DNA from: Actinokineospora sp. NBRC 105648 | GTDB taxonomy: Bacteria > Actinomycetota > Actinomycetes > Mycobacteriales > Pseudonocardiaceae | Direction: 5' to 3' | Length of the DNA stretch: 64,000 nucleotides | Assembly: GCF_030269645.1 (NCBI RefSeq) | Contig: NZ_BSTR01000035.1 | Location: 1 to 64,000 of the forward strand | In this document: piece by piece, positions 1 to 7,778 of the stretch | Numbering within the stretch: position 1 is the first letter of the stretch | Layout: the number at the start of each line of letters is the position of its first letter | Position numbers and translations under genes: made by a program | Notes under the pieces: model-generated | Told to the model about the DNA's origin: nothing | The model's database searches: none | What the model saw: only the letters and a program-made list of their open reading frames with translations

Positions 1-126
1 GACTGCCTTCGCGTGGGGCCCCTAGGCGACCGCGTGGGGAAAAAGCGTGGGGAGAAGGGCATCCCCACCACAGGTCAAGTTTAGCGGTCGCCTCCCCCCA
101 CACGAAGGCAGTCCACCCAATCGAGC
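1..126 (-). repeat. Structured dispersed element, copy A (left end cut by window edge)
   Basis: This is an imperfect long palindrome. Bases 1-18 pair with 96-113 and 24-33 pair with 84-93. An inner hairpin joins 47-53 to 62-68 (GTGGGGA/TCCCCAC). The element aligns in reverse orientation with 16376-16514, including the conserved core GCGTGGGGAAAAAGCGTGGG. The second stem differs in sequence between the two copies but stays paired. No reading frame is evident. It lies 3' of the sigma-factor operon on the minus strand. It could be a structured 3' RNA or terminator, or a small MITE/REP-like element. Nothing here identifies a known family. Confidence 0.75.
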
Positions 127-257
127 ATGTCCGTAGCGGGTCTTGCGTACCAGCGGGCTCGGCATTTAGGGATTGAAAAAGGGCGAAAGAATAGGGAAAA
201 GGAGAGGAGTTCGGATGAAAAACGGAGAGCAGGGAGGGAGGGAGTCGGCGGGGGTGG

Positions 258-294
258 GCGCGTGGGTGGATGGGTGGGTGGGTGGGTGGGTGGG
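258..294 (+). repeat. G-rich tandem TGGG tract
   Basis: Six or more consecutive TGGG units (271-294) follow further GGG runs from 251 on. The plus strand could form a G-quadruplex. The tract lies in the gap between the sigma-factor gene and the structured element, and no gene is visible around it. Confidence 0.7.
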
Positions 295-345
295 AAAGAG
301 GAAGGAATGGGCGGCGGGGTGGTCGCCCATTCCTTGGTTAGTGGA

Positions 346-1287
346 TCAGGTCAGGACTGTTGGTAGGCCGAAGGCCGGGAACATCGAGTATCCGAAGGTG
401 GTGATCTCAGCGATCTCGCCGGCCTCGATGCGGAGCACGTCCAGTTTGAACCCCCGGTACTCGCTGTCCCCGGGTCGTCGCAGGTAGCTTGCCGCCGCCG
501 GCATCCTGTTGGCCATGGTCGGTAGGAGTCGCCAGTCTCCGTCTCGGTCTGGGCCGAAGGCTCGTTCCAGCAGTGGTGCGATGGCTGTGCGTCCGTCGAA
601 GCACATCGGGGCCGGGGGCATGGTGACGCGTACGTCCTCTGCCGCGATCGCCAAGGCAGCAGCAGCGTCGCAGCGCTGGTGGGCGTCGATGAACTGGTCC
701 AGCAGTTCCCGTTCTCGCGCGTTGGGTTCCCGCGCTGTCCAGTCGTCGCGGTGTGAGGGTAGGTGGTCGCGCATTGTCGCCCTGGCGCGTTGCAGTGCGC
801 TGTTGGCTGCGGCGACGCTGATGTCGAGCATTGCCGCGGTGTCCGCCGCGGGCATTCCGAGGACCTCCCGGGCCAGCAGTGTCGCGCGCTGCCGGGCCGG
901 GAGTACCTGGAGTGCTGCCAGGAAGGCCAGTTCGATGGTCTCCTTGGCCACCGCGACCACGTCTGGTTCGTCGTCGGTCGGGGCGATCTCGTCGAGCAGG
1001 TGGTCGGGGTAGGGGCTCAGCCAGGCCACTTCCGCGTTGGAGCGCAGTCGGGGGACCTGGCGGGACCTGGCTCGCACCAGGTCGACGCAGACGTTGGTGG
1101 CGATCTTGTACAGCCAGGCGCGCAGGTTGGTGCCGTCGAAGCGGGCTCGGGCGCGCCAGGCCTTGATGTAGGCCTCCTGCACCGCGTCCTCGGCCTCGTC
1201 GTAGGAGGCCAGCATGCGGTAGCAGTGCACGTGCAGTTCCCGCCGGTGGTGTTCGGCGGCGGTCTCGAAGTCCGCTTCGCTGAGCAC
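346..1287 (-). CDS. ECF RNA polymerase sigma factor with C-terminal SnoaL-like domain
   Basis: The protein has 313 residues. Residues ~10-75 form sigma region 2 (HCYRMLASYDEAEDAVQEAY, then a WLYKIATNVCVD region) and ~120-175 form region 4 (LPARQRATLLAREVLG, helix-turn-helix). A C-terminal ~110-residue NTF2/SnoaL-like domain carries the MPPAPMCFDGRTAI motif. This architecture belongs to the SigJ/TIGR02960-type ECF factors, where the C-terminal domain tunes activity and replaces a separate anti-sigma factor; no anti-sigma gene is adjacent. The GTG start lies one base after the TGA stop of the upstream VOC gene, so the two are almost certainly co-translated. The inducing signal is unknown. Confidence 0.9.
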   Translation of the reverse strand: MLSEADFETAAEHHRRELHVHCYRMLASYDEAEDAVQEAYIKAWRARARFDGTNLRAWLYKIATNVCVDLVRARSRQVPRLRSNAEVAWLSPYPDHLLDEIAPTDDEPDVVAVAKETIELAFLAALQVLPARQRATLLAREVLGMPAADTAAMLDISVAAANSALQRARATMRDHLPSHRDDWTAREPNARERELLDQFIDAHQRCDAAAALAIAAEDVRVTMPPAPMCFDGRTAIAPLLERAFGPDRDGDWRLLPTMANRMPAAASYLRRPGDSEYRGFKLDVLRIEAGEIAEITTFGYSMFPAFGLPTVLT

Positions 1288-1288
1288 G

Positions 1289-1708
1289 TCAGCGCTGGGG
1301 GGTCTTGACCTGCTGGACGGCCCACGTGTTGCCGTCCGGGTCGTCGAAGAAGATGAACGACCCGTAGTCGGCGTCCTTCGGGTGGGCGCCGGGGGTCAGG
1401 GCACCGGCGTCGCCGAAGTGCACCACACCGCCGTTGTCGACCCCGGCGGTGTCGAGGTGCTCCTTGGCCGCGTGGATGTCGGTGACCACCAGGTGGCAGC
1501 CCTTGATCGAGCCGGGCTCGCCGTCACCCATGCCCTTGCCGAAGACGATCGAGCACCCCGACCCCGGCGGCGTCACCTGCACGACCCGGAAGTTCTCCCC
1601 CGCCCGGTGGTCGGTGTCCACGGTGAACCTGAGCTTGTCGGCGTAGAACTCCTTGGCGCGGTCCACATCGGTCACCGGGACGACGACGACCTGCAGCTTC
1701 CAGTCCAT
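1289..1708 (-). CDS. VOC (glyoxalase/bleomycin-resistance) superfamily protein
   Basis: The 139-residue protein has the two beta-alpha-beta-beta-beta modules of the vicinal oxygen chelate fold. It opens with VVVPVTDVDRAKEFYADKL and closes with the typical FFDDPDGNTWAVQQ. An RBS-like AGGAGAT precedes the ATG. It is the first gene of a two-gene unit with the ECF sigma factor, their stop and start being one base apart. VOC proteins include dioxygenases, glyoxalases and binding proteins; the substrate cannot be read from the sequence. The pairing suggests it either acts under the sigma factor or supplies its signal (inference). Confidence 0.85.
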   Translation of the reverse strand: MDWKLQVVVVPVTDVDRAKEFYADKLRFTVDTDHRAGENFRVVQVTPPGSGCSIVFGKGMGDGEPGSIKGCHLVVTDIHAAKEHLDTAGVDNGGVVHFGDAGALTPGAHPKDADYGSFIFFDDPDGNTWAVQQVKTPQR

Positions 1709-1778
1709 GGTGGATCTCCTCGTTCGGGGGCCTCGGTGGCCATCCTGTACCCCCTCTAACGCCGGCCGCCGGTGAAAC

Positions 1779-1796
1779 TCATCGGTCCCCCGATGA
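1779..1796 (-). terminator. Small hairpin 3' of the AraC-VOC unit
   Basis: A 7-bp stem (TCATCGG/CCGATGA) has a TCCC loop and sits 31 bases past the end of the VOC gene at 1827. It has no U-tract, so a terminator role is only plausible. Confidence 0.35.
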
Positions 1797-1826
1797 CCGA
1801 CCGGTTCGCCCTGGTCAACCGGGTCG

Positions 1827-2249
1827 CTACGCCTTGGGCTGGTTGAAGCGGATCATGTTCCCCGACGGGTCGCGGAAGGCGCAGTCGCGGACCCCGTACG
1901 GCTGGTCCATCGGCTCCTGGACCACCTCGGCGCCGGAGGCCTGGATGTGGTCGAAGGTGGCGTCGCAGTCCGGGGTGGAGAACAGCACCGCGCGCAGCAG
2001 GCCCTTGGCCAGCAGGTCCGACATCGCGGCCTTGTCCGCCTCCGAGGCGTCCGGCGCTGCTGCCGGGGGCTCGAGCACGATCTCGATCTCCGGCTGGGCC
2101 GCGGGGTAGAGCGACACCCAGCGCATGCCCTCGAACGAGACGTCGTTGCGCACCCGCAGGCCGAGGGTGTCGCGGTAGAAGGCGAGGGCCTCGTCGTGGT
2201 CGTGCACGGCGATGAAGGTGTGTGACAGTTTCAGGTCCATGCCGGACAC
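1827..2249 (-). CDS. VOC superfamily protein
   Basis: The 140-residue protein begins with LSHTFIAVHDHDEALAFYRD and ends with CAFRDPSGNMIRFNQP, the two halves of a glyoxalase-like VOC domain. It is not closely similar to the VOC protein at 1289. The GTG start (2249) is one base after the TAG stop of the AraC-type regulator, so both are probably translated from one mRNA. An in-frame ATG at 2240 is an alternative start. The regulator-VOC pairing is common in actinomycetes and suggests a small-molecule detoxification or sensing unit; the ligand is unknown. Confidence 0.85.
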   Translation of the reverse strand: MSGMDLKLSHTFIAVHDHDEALAFYRDTLGLRVRNDVSFEGMRWVSLYPAAQPEIEIVLEPPAAAPDASEADKAAMSDLLAKGLLRAVLFSTPDCDATFDHIQASGAEVVQEPMDQPYGVRDCAFRDPSGNMIRFNQPKA

Positions 2250-2250
2250 G

Positions 2251-2727
2251 CTACGAGCCTGCCGTGCGCTTCGCTTCTCCGTTCCTGACCGGTCGCGTCA
2301 CGAGCTTGGCGTAGCACGCCGGGATGGCCGCGCCCGCGTCGTGCACCCGGGCCCGGTACGCGCTGGGGCTCTCCCCCACCAGCTCGGTGAACCGGGAGCT
2401 GAACGACCCGAGCGACGAACACCCGACCGCGAAGCAGACGTCGGTGACGCTCAGGTCGCCGCGCCGCAGCAGCGCCTTGGCGCGTTCGATGCGGCGGGTC
2501 ATCAGGTAGCTGTACGGGGTCTCGCCGAACGCCGCGCGGAAGCTGCGGGAGAAGTGGCCCGCCGACATCAGCGCCGCGCGCGCGAGCGCGGGCACGTCGA
2601 GCGGCTGGGCGTAGTCGCGGTCCATGGTGTCGCGCGCCCGCCGCAGCCGGACCAGGTCTTCTGTGGACACCCGTCCAGCATCGCACGCGGCCACCACCGC
2701 AGCCGTCTCCCACCGCGTCTGGGGCAC
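2251..2727 (-). CDS. AraC-family transcriptional regulator
   Basis: The 158-residue protein consists mainly of the ~100-residue AraC/XylS DNA-binding domain. Two helix-turn-helix motifs are visible, LDVPALARAALMSAGHFSRS and, later, LSVTDVCFAVGCSSLGSF followed by FTELVGESPSAYR. There is no N-terminal sensing domain, so it is a short, stand-alone type. It precedes and is translationally coupled to a VOC gene. The VOC protein could supply the missing ligand-sensing function, or be the regulated product; both are inference. Confidence 0.9.
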   Translation of the reverse strand: MPQTRWETAAVVAACDAGRVSTEDLVRLRRARDTMDRDYAQPLDVPALARAALMSAGHFSRSFRAAFGETPYSYLMTRRIERAKALLRRGDLSVTDVCFAVGCSSLGSFSSRFTELVGESPSAYRARVHDAGAAIPACYAKLVTRPVRNGEAKRTAGS

Positions 2728-3076
2728 GACCCGCAGGCATGCGATGGCTCACCGTCACCCACGGTCACCGACTGTCAAGGCCGGGCAGCGCCATTTGTGC
2801 CGGGTGCGCAGGCTCCGAGCCGATCACCTGGTCGCTGGGCTGACCGCGACCCGGTCGGCCGGGACCTGCCACCGGTACCGGTGCGGCTGCCGCGGCCGTG
2901 ATCCGGATCGCGGTACGAGAAATGGGAACACAACCGGGAACGTGGCACCGCACGCGCGCGGATAATGATGTCCGCACGCGTGCGCAACGCTTCCCAGCCT
3001 CCAAGACCCCTCTTTCGCACGTATCTCTCCCCTGGCCGTCACCGATAGGTTCGGCGGCGCCCAGAAGGAGGGATCC
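2728..3076. other. Intergenic region upstream of the M1 peptidase
   Basis: No gene is visible in this 349-bp divergent gap. It contains the perfect 10-bp palindrome GCACGCGTGC near 2973-2984 in an AT-interrupted stretch. The M1 gene has a clear ribosome site (AGGAGGG, about 3066-3072) before its ATG. Promoters for both divergent units should lie here but I cannot assign them. Confidence 0.6.
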
Positions 3077-4582
3077 ATGCGTAGGACAATTCGCAACGGG
3101 TGGGCCGTGGTGGCCGCCGGAGTCGCATCGACGCTGGTAGCCGGGGTGGCGGCAGCCGCACCGGCACCCGGAGCATCGGGGGTAGGCGACCCCTACTACC
3201 CGTACGCGGGAAACGGCGGATATGACGTCTCCCACTACGACATCAGACTCACCTATCAGCCCACGACAGATGTCCTGTCGGGCACGACGACGATCCTGGC
3301 GACCACGACGCAGGATTTGTCCCGTTTCGACCTCGATTTCGGACTGAAGACCAATTCGGTCCTGATCGACGGTGTACCGGCCACCTTCGTGTCCAACGAG
3401 GGCGGGCACGGCGAGCTGGTGGTCACCCCGGCCCGGCCGCTGGCCAAGGGCCGCCAGGTCACCATCGTGGTGGCCTACAGCGACAAGCCGTCCACGGTGC
3501 TCATCGAGGGCATCAGCACCTGGAAGAAGACCCCGGACGGCGCCCTGGCCGTTGACGAGCCGCAGAGCTCGCCGTGGTGGTTCCCGGGCAACGACCACCC
3601 GACCGACAAGGCCACCTACGACGTCTCGGTCGAGGTGCCCGACGACGTGGTGGCGCTGTCCAACGGCAACCTGGTCCGCCAGACCAAGAACCGCGCGGGC
3701 TGGACCCGCTGGTGGTGGCGCAGCACCCAGCCGCAGGCGACCTACCTGACCTCGCTCGAGGTCGGCAAGTTCGAGCTGGTGCGGTCCACCACGCCCAACG
3801 GCCAGCCGTTCATCACCGCCTACGACTCCGACCTCGGTGACTCCCTCGGCGCGGCCAAGGCGAGCGTCGAGCGCACCCCGGAGATCAACGAGTTCCTCGC
3901 CACCAAGTTCGGCCCCTACCCCTTCGAGGCCCAGGGCGGCGTGGTCAGCGACGGCCTCAGCTTCTCCCTGGAGAACCAGACCCGCCCGGTCTACGGCGCC
4001 CGCAACTTCGCCTTCGGCGCCAACACCTCCCTGATCGCCCACGAGAACGCCCACCAGTGGTTCGGCGACAGCGTCGCGGTCGGCCGCTGGAGCGACATCT
4101 GGCTCAACGAGGGCTTCGCCACCTACGCCCAGTACCTCTGGTCCGAGCACGTCGGCGAGGGCACGGCGGACGAGCTCGCCCAGTACACCTACGACCGCAT
4201 CCCGGCCACCGACCCGTTCTGGACGGTCCTGCCCGCCAACCCGGGCGCGGACAAGCAGTTCGACAACGCCGTCTACGACCGCGGCGCCCTCACCCTGCAC
4301 GCCCTGCGCAAGACCGTCGGCGACGACAAGTTCTTCGAGATCCTCAAGCGCTGGACCACGCTGAAGAAGGGCAGCACCGGCCTCATCACCGAGTTCGTCG
4401 CCCTGGCCGAGCAGGTCTCGCACAAGCCCCTGGTGAGCCTCTTCCAGACCTGGCTCTACACCCCCACCAAGCCCGCCGTCGGCCCCAACGGCCCCACCAC
4501 CACCGGCGCCTTCAGCACCACCAAGACCCTGGCCGAACCCAAGTCCTTCAAGCAGATCCAGGCCGCCCACCACCAGCACTAG
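3077..4582 (+). CDS. Secreted M1-family zinc metallopeptidase
   Basis: The 501-residue protein starts with an export signal (RR near the N-terminus, hydrophobic stretch ~9-27, AAA-type cleavage site). An N-terminal beta domain is followed by the gluzincin catalytic domain. Zinc ligands are H322 and H326 in HENAHQW and E345 in WLNEGFATY. The aminopeptidase GxMEN motif is altered to SLEN (in FSLENQTR). The C-terminal domain of full-length aminopeptidase N (~850 residues) is missing, as in the short secreted actinobacterial M1 proteins. An excellent AGGAGGG ribosome site lies 5 bases before the ATG. It probably trims extracellular peptides. Confidence 0.92.
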   Translation: MRRTIRNGWAVVAAGVASTLVAGVAAAAPAPGASGVGDPYYPYAGNGGYDVSHYDIRLTYQPTTDVLSGTTTILATTTQDLSRFDLDFGLKTNSVLIDGVPATFVSNEGGHGELVVTPARPLAKGRQVTIVVAYSDKPSTVLIEGISTWKKTPDGALAVDEPQSSPWWFPGNDHPTDKATYDVSVEVPDDVVALSNGNLVRQTKNRAGWTRWWWRSTQPQATYLTSLEVGKFELVRSTTPNGQPFITAYDSDLGDSLGAAKASVERTPEINEFLATKFGPYPFEAQGGVVSDGLSFSLENQTRPVYGARNFAFGANTSLIAHENAHQWFGDSVAVGRWSDIWLNEGFATYAQYLWSEHVGEGTADELAQYTYDRIPATDPFWTVLPANPGADKQFDNAVYDRGALTLHALRKTVGDDKFFEILKRWTTLKKGSTGLITEFVALAEQVSHKPLVSLFQTWLYTPTKPAVGPNGPTTTGAFSTTKTLAEPKSFKQIQAAHHQH

Positions 4583-4657
4583 CAGTCCTGGCCGAGCGAT
4601 AGCCTGACAACACCAGCCCCACCAGCAAGAACCCAAGGGGCAGCACACATTTTCGAG

Positions 4658-4690
4658 AAGAGGGTGGGTGTCACCGACACCCACCCTCTT
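4658..4690 (+). terminator. Strong hairpin terminator of the M1 gene
   Basis: Perfect 15-bp arms (4658-4672 and 4676-4690) enclose a 3-base loop, 75 bases past the M1 stop codon. The right arm is also the first unit of the repeat array that follows. Confidence 0.75.
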
Positions 4691-4905
4691 CGTCCACTTC
4701 CGGCACACCCACCCTCCTCGCCCACTTCCTTCCGGCACCCATCCTCTTCACCTGCTTCCGGCACACTCACCCCTCCTCGCCGACTTCTTTCCAGCGCCCC
4801 CACCCGTCCTCGCCGACTTCTTTCCAGCGCCCCACCCCTCCTCGCCGACTTCCCTTCAGCACAACCACTTTCTTCGCCCACTTCCCGGCGCCCGGCCACC
4901 AAACC
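4679..4905. repeat. Degenerate pyrimidine-rich tandem repeat array
   Basis: About seven direct repeats of 26-34 bp share the pattern CACCC-N-CCTCCTCGCCGACTTC followed by TTTCCAGC or TTCCGGCA. The central units are nearly identical and the outer ones are degraded. They fill the gap between the convergent M1 and M4 peptidase genes and contain no credible gene. Confidence 0.75.
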
Positions 4906-4956
4906 CACCCCCCTGGTGACCACTCCCGCCCCTGCATCCCATACGCAGCCCAAAAC

Positions 4957-5015
4957 ACGGACTGGCGTTGCTTGTCAAGGCATCTTTCCCGCCTTGACAA
5001 GCAACGCCAGTCCGT
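4957..5015. terminator. Perfect 25-bp inverted repeat between convergent peptidase genes
   Basis: Arms 4957-4981 and 4991-5015 are exact reverse complements with a 9-base loop. The outer ends read ACGGACTGG/CCAGTCCGT. The hairpin sits 50 bases past the M4 gene stop (minus strand) and can also serve the M1 side. Its length exceeds a usual terminator stem. Confidence 0.8.
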
Positions 5016-5064
5016 AGTCACACTTGGCGTAGGGGAAGCAGTCCCCCACACGCCGGGAGAAGAA

Positions 5065-7212
5065 CTACCCGAGCGTCACAGCCACATCGTCCACCACGAA
5101 CGAGGTCTGCAGGTTCGAGTCCTCGCTACCGGCGAACTTCAGCGTCGCGGTCTGGCCCGCCAGCGAAGACACGTCGTAGGTCTTCTGCACGTAGCCGGTC
5201 CGCTTGTCGGTGTTGGAGAACGAGGCCACCGAGCTGGAGCCGAGGGAGACGGCCAGCTTGTCGTAGGCCAGGTTCTCGGTCTCCGCGCTGTCCACGTGCA
5301 GCCAGAACGTCAGCGTGGCGCGGCAGCCCGCGGGGATGCTGATCGACTGGGTGACCGTGTCGGTGTGCGTCGAGCCCCAACCGCCGAGCCAGGACGAGTT
5401 GCTACCCGAGCGGGCGGGCTCGTTGTAGCTCGTCCAGTTGCCGATGGTGGTGTTCGGGTCGGACCAGTTGGTCTTGCCGGACTCGAAGCCGCCGTTGAGG
5501 ACCTTCTGGCCCGAGCACCCACCGGGGGGCTGGGTGGTCGTGGTCGGCGGGGTCGTCGAGCTGGTCGGCGGGGTGGTCGAGCTGGTCGGCCGGGTCGTCG
5601 AGCTGCTGGTCGGCGGCGTGGTCGTGGTGCCGCCGGTGCAGGTCGGGTCGCCGGACTGGGCCGGGAGGCTCACCGCGTCCCAGGCGGCCTTGACGGCGTT
5701 GAACTCCGCGCAGCTGCCGGGGTAGAGGTTCTTGGCCGCGGTCAGCGTCCAGGTGCGGTACTTGGCGTAGGAGCTGCTCGAGGTCTTGAGCTGCACCGCG
5801 CCGTGCATGATCTTGATGGCCTTCTGGATGCCGATGCCCTGCAGCGTGGTGTTGTTGCAGGTCGGGCTGACCGGCTGGCCGTTGGTCGGGTTGGAACCCT
5901 CGGCGAGCAGGTAGAACCAGTGGTTGCCGGGACCGGCCGCCGCGTGCACCTCCAGGTTGGGAACGCTGCTGGAGTAGCAGTTGGGGTCGCTGCCGTGCAG
6001 GGAGGGCTTGTACATGTAGCGGATCGGGCCGCTGCCGACGAGGTTGGTGTCCTCGCCCATGATGTAGTCGGGCTCGTCGTAGGTCGAGGGCTCGTTGGCG
6101 AACCACTCGGTCGCGGTGCCGAAGGTGTCACCGATGAACTCCTGGGTGCCACCGCCGGAGAAGCCGCCGGAGCCGGAGTAGTCGTCGATGCCATGGCCCA
6201 TCTCGTGGCCCAGGATGTCGAGCGAGCCGACCCACTGGCCGCTCGGGTTGTGGCCGAGGTTCACATACGCCGGGCGCGAGCTGTAGTAGTACGCGTTCTG
6301 CTCGTCCAGGCCGACGTTGATCTTCCAGGCGCCGCCGTTGCCGTCGAAGCTGTTGCGGCCGACCCACTGCGAGAGCATCTTGTTCTCGGTCTGGGCGACG
6401 AACAGCGCGTCGGCGCAGCCGGTCTCCTTGTTGGTGGCCGACCCGTTGCCCCACGAGTCGTCCGAGCCCGAGTAGACCGAGCCGGTGCTGTAGTCGCGGC
6501 AGTCCAGAGCCGAGATGCTCGGGTCCTTCATGGTGTACGTGCTGCCGGACTTGGTGGTGTTCAGCGGCAGGTTCGGACCGTTCCAGTAACCGGTGCCGGT
6601 GCCGTGCGCGATGTGCTCGACGGTGCGCAGCACGCGACCGTCGGCGGCGTCGACGTAGACGCTGAGCGCGCTCGCCTCGCCGTCGGTGCCGCGGCCCTCG
6701 ACGTTGCTCTCGTAGGCCAGGCGGCCGGAGCCGTCGGCCACGACGACCTTGCGGCCCGCGGCGGTGACCTTGGCGTTCTTGAGCTGCTTGACCGCGATGG
6801 CGTCGGCGCCCGCCTGGTTCAGCTTGACGGTGGCGACGTCGACCTCGCCCAGGGTGTTCTCCTGCGCGACCGAGGTGGCCTTGACCGTGCCCTGGTCGTC
6901 GGTGGCCACGACGAAGTCGCCGCCGATGACCGGCAGGTTCTTGTAGGTGCGGTCGTAGGCGACGTAGTTGAGGCCGCCCGCGGAGCGGACGGCCTTCTGG
7001 ACGAACTTGTCTTGGGCGCTGGCGCGCAGGGCGGCGGGCGGGTTGGCGACCAGGGCCGCGACCGCGCCGGTGGCGTTGGCCTGGGCCTGCGCGGCGGTGA
7101 CCGCCGTGGCGGGCTGGGCCTGGTTGTTGGGTACGGCGATGGCGGTCCCGACGACCACCATGCCAGCAGCCACCGCGCCGCCAATGGCGACCAGGCGATG
7201 TGCCGACTTCAT
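5065..7212 (-). CDS. Secreted M4-family (thermolysin-like) metallopeptidase with C-terminal module
   Basis: The protein has 715 residues. I chose the ATG at 7212, which has GGAG 7 bases upstream and opens a signal peptide (MKSAHRLVAIGG...). A FTP/PepSY-type propeptide spans ~30-220. The M4 catalytic domain has H336-E337-M-G-H340, the third zinc ligand E358 in GTQEFIGDTFG, and the later AAAGPGNHWFY active-site histidine. A Thr/Pro/Ser linker then leads to a ~145-residue C-terminal jelly-roll-like module. That module also ends the S8 protease at 44433. The product is probably a broad-specificity extracellular protease activated by propeptide removal. The gene is divergent from the papain-like peptidase. 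Confidence 0.95.
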   Translation of the reverse strand: MKSAHRLVAIGGAVAAGMVVVGTAIAVPNNQAQPATAVTAAQAQANATGAVAALVANPPAALRASAQDKFVQKAVRSAGGLNYVAYDRTYKNLPVIGGDFVVATDDQGTVKATSVAQENTLGEVDVATVKLNQAGADAIAVKQLKNAKVTAAGRKVVVADGSGRLAYESNVEGRGTDGEASALSVYVDAADGRVLRTVEHIAHGTGTGYWNGPNLPLNTTKSGSTYTMKDPSISALDCRDYSTGSVYSGSDDSWGNGSATNKETGCADALFVAQTENKMLSQWVGRNSFDGNGGAWKINVGLDEQNAYYYSSRPAYVNLGHNPSGQWVGSLDILGHEMGHGIDDYSGSGGFSGGGTQEFIGDTFGTATEWFANEPSTYDEPDYIMGEDTNLVGSGPIRYMYKPSLHGSDPNCYSSSVPNLEVHAAAGPGNHWFYLLAEGSNPTNGQPVSPTCNNTTLQGIGIQKAIKIMHGAVQLKTSSSSYAKYRTWTLTAAKNLYPGSCAEFNAVKAAWDAVSLPAQSGDPTCTGGTTTTPPTSSSTTRPTSSTTPPTSSTTPPTTTTQPPGGCSGQKVLNGGFESGKTNWSDPNTTIGNWTSYNEPARSGSNSSWLGGWGSTHTDTVTQSISIPAGCRATLTFWLHVDSAETENLAYDKLAVSLGSSSVASFSNTDKRTGYVQKTYDVSSLAGQTATLKFAGSEDSNLQTSFVVDDVAVTLG

Positions 7213-7778
7213 AATGCTCCTTTCCCAGGCCTTCGCGCGGCGCGCGGAAACAACCTGGAAAACGCAGGGATGGAACATGTTCGACGGACAGCAGCGCCAA
7301 TTGCCCGGGAATTTCTTCCCTGCCCTCAATCAGCCGAGAAAACTGTCTCGTTGCCCGTTCGTCGCTTGGGAACAGGGGAACGTTAACTCCGCCAATGCGG
7401 TGAATCCAGCCCCATCACACCGAGAGATATTCACGCGCACATCGGTGTGAAGCGTGAAGATAAATGGACAAATGCGACATATTTCGCGAGATTCGCATAT
7501 TAAAGGCACCGGTGCGACCGATCGTCCGCGCAGCGATAGGTAGAACCATAGGTAGCCGCCACCAGGGAGAAGATTAGGTAGCGCCCGACCTGGACGGCGG
7601 GTGCCCACGTCTTGCCCGAGAAATCCATCCGAACATAGGATGGGTCAACTCGGTGATCCCGAGCACCGTCTCCTGACGGATCAAACCCTGCTGGACAAGA
7701 ACACCGCGCCATTATCCGTCCGTCCCCCCGGGTAGCAGCGGTGTCTTCGCCATTCCCATTTCACATTCAGGAGGATAC
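7213..7778. other. Divergent promoter region of two secreted peptidase genes
   Basis: This 566-bp gap has no gene and is more A+T-rich than its neighbours at 7440-7510. Three short direct repeats of (A/T)TAGGTAG lie at about 7536-7543, 7550-7557 and 7574-7581. The papain-like gene has AGGAGG directly before its GTG start. Promoters must lie here but cannot be assigned with confidence. Confidence 0.55.

Noticed and set aside
2765-4738. 657-codon open frame on the minus strand across the M1 peptidase
   Set aside because: Low-complexity Gly/Val/Asp-rich mirror of a real gene; the plus-strand M1 protein has signal peptide, zinc motif and ribosome site.
4972-7386. 804-codon open frame on the plus strand across the M4 peptidase
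   Set aside because: Antisense shadow caused by high G+C third positions; the minus strand encodes a complete thermolysin-like protein.
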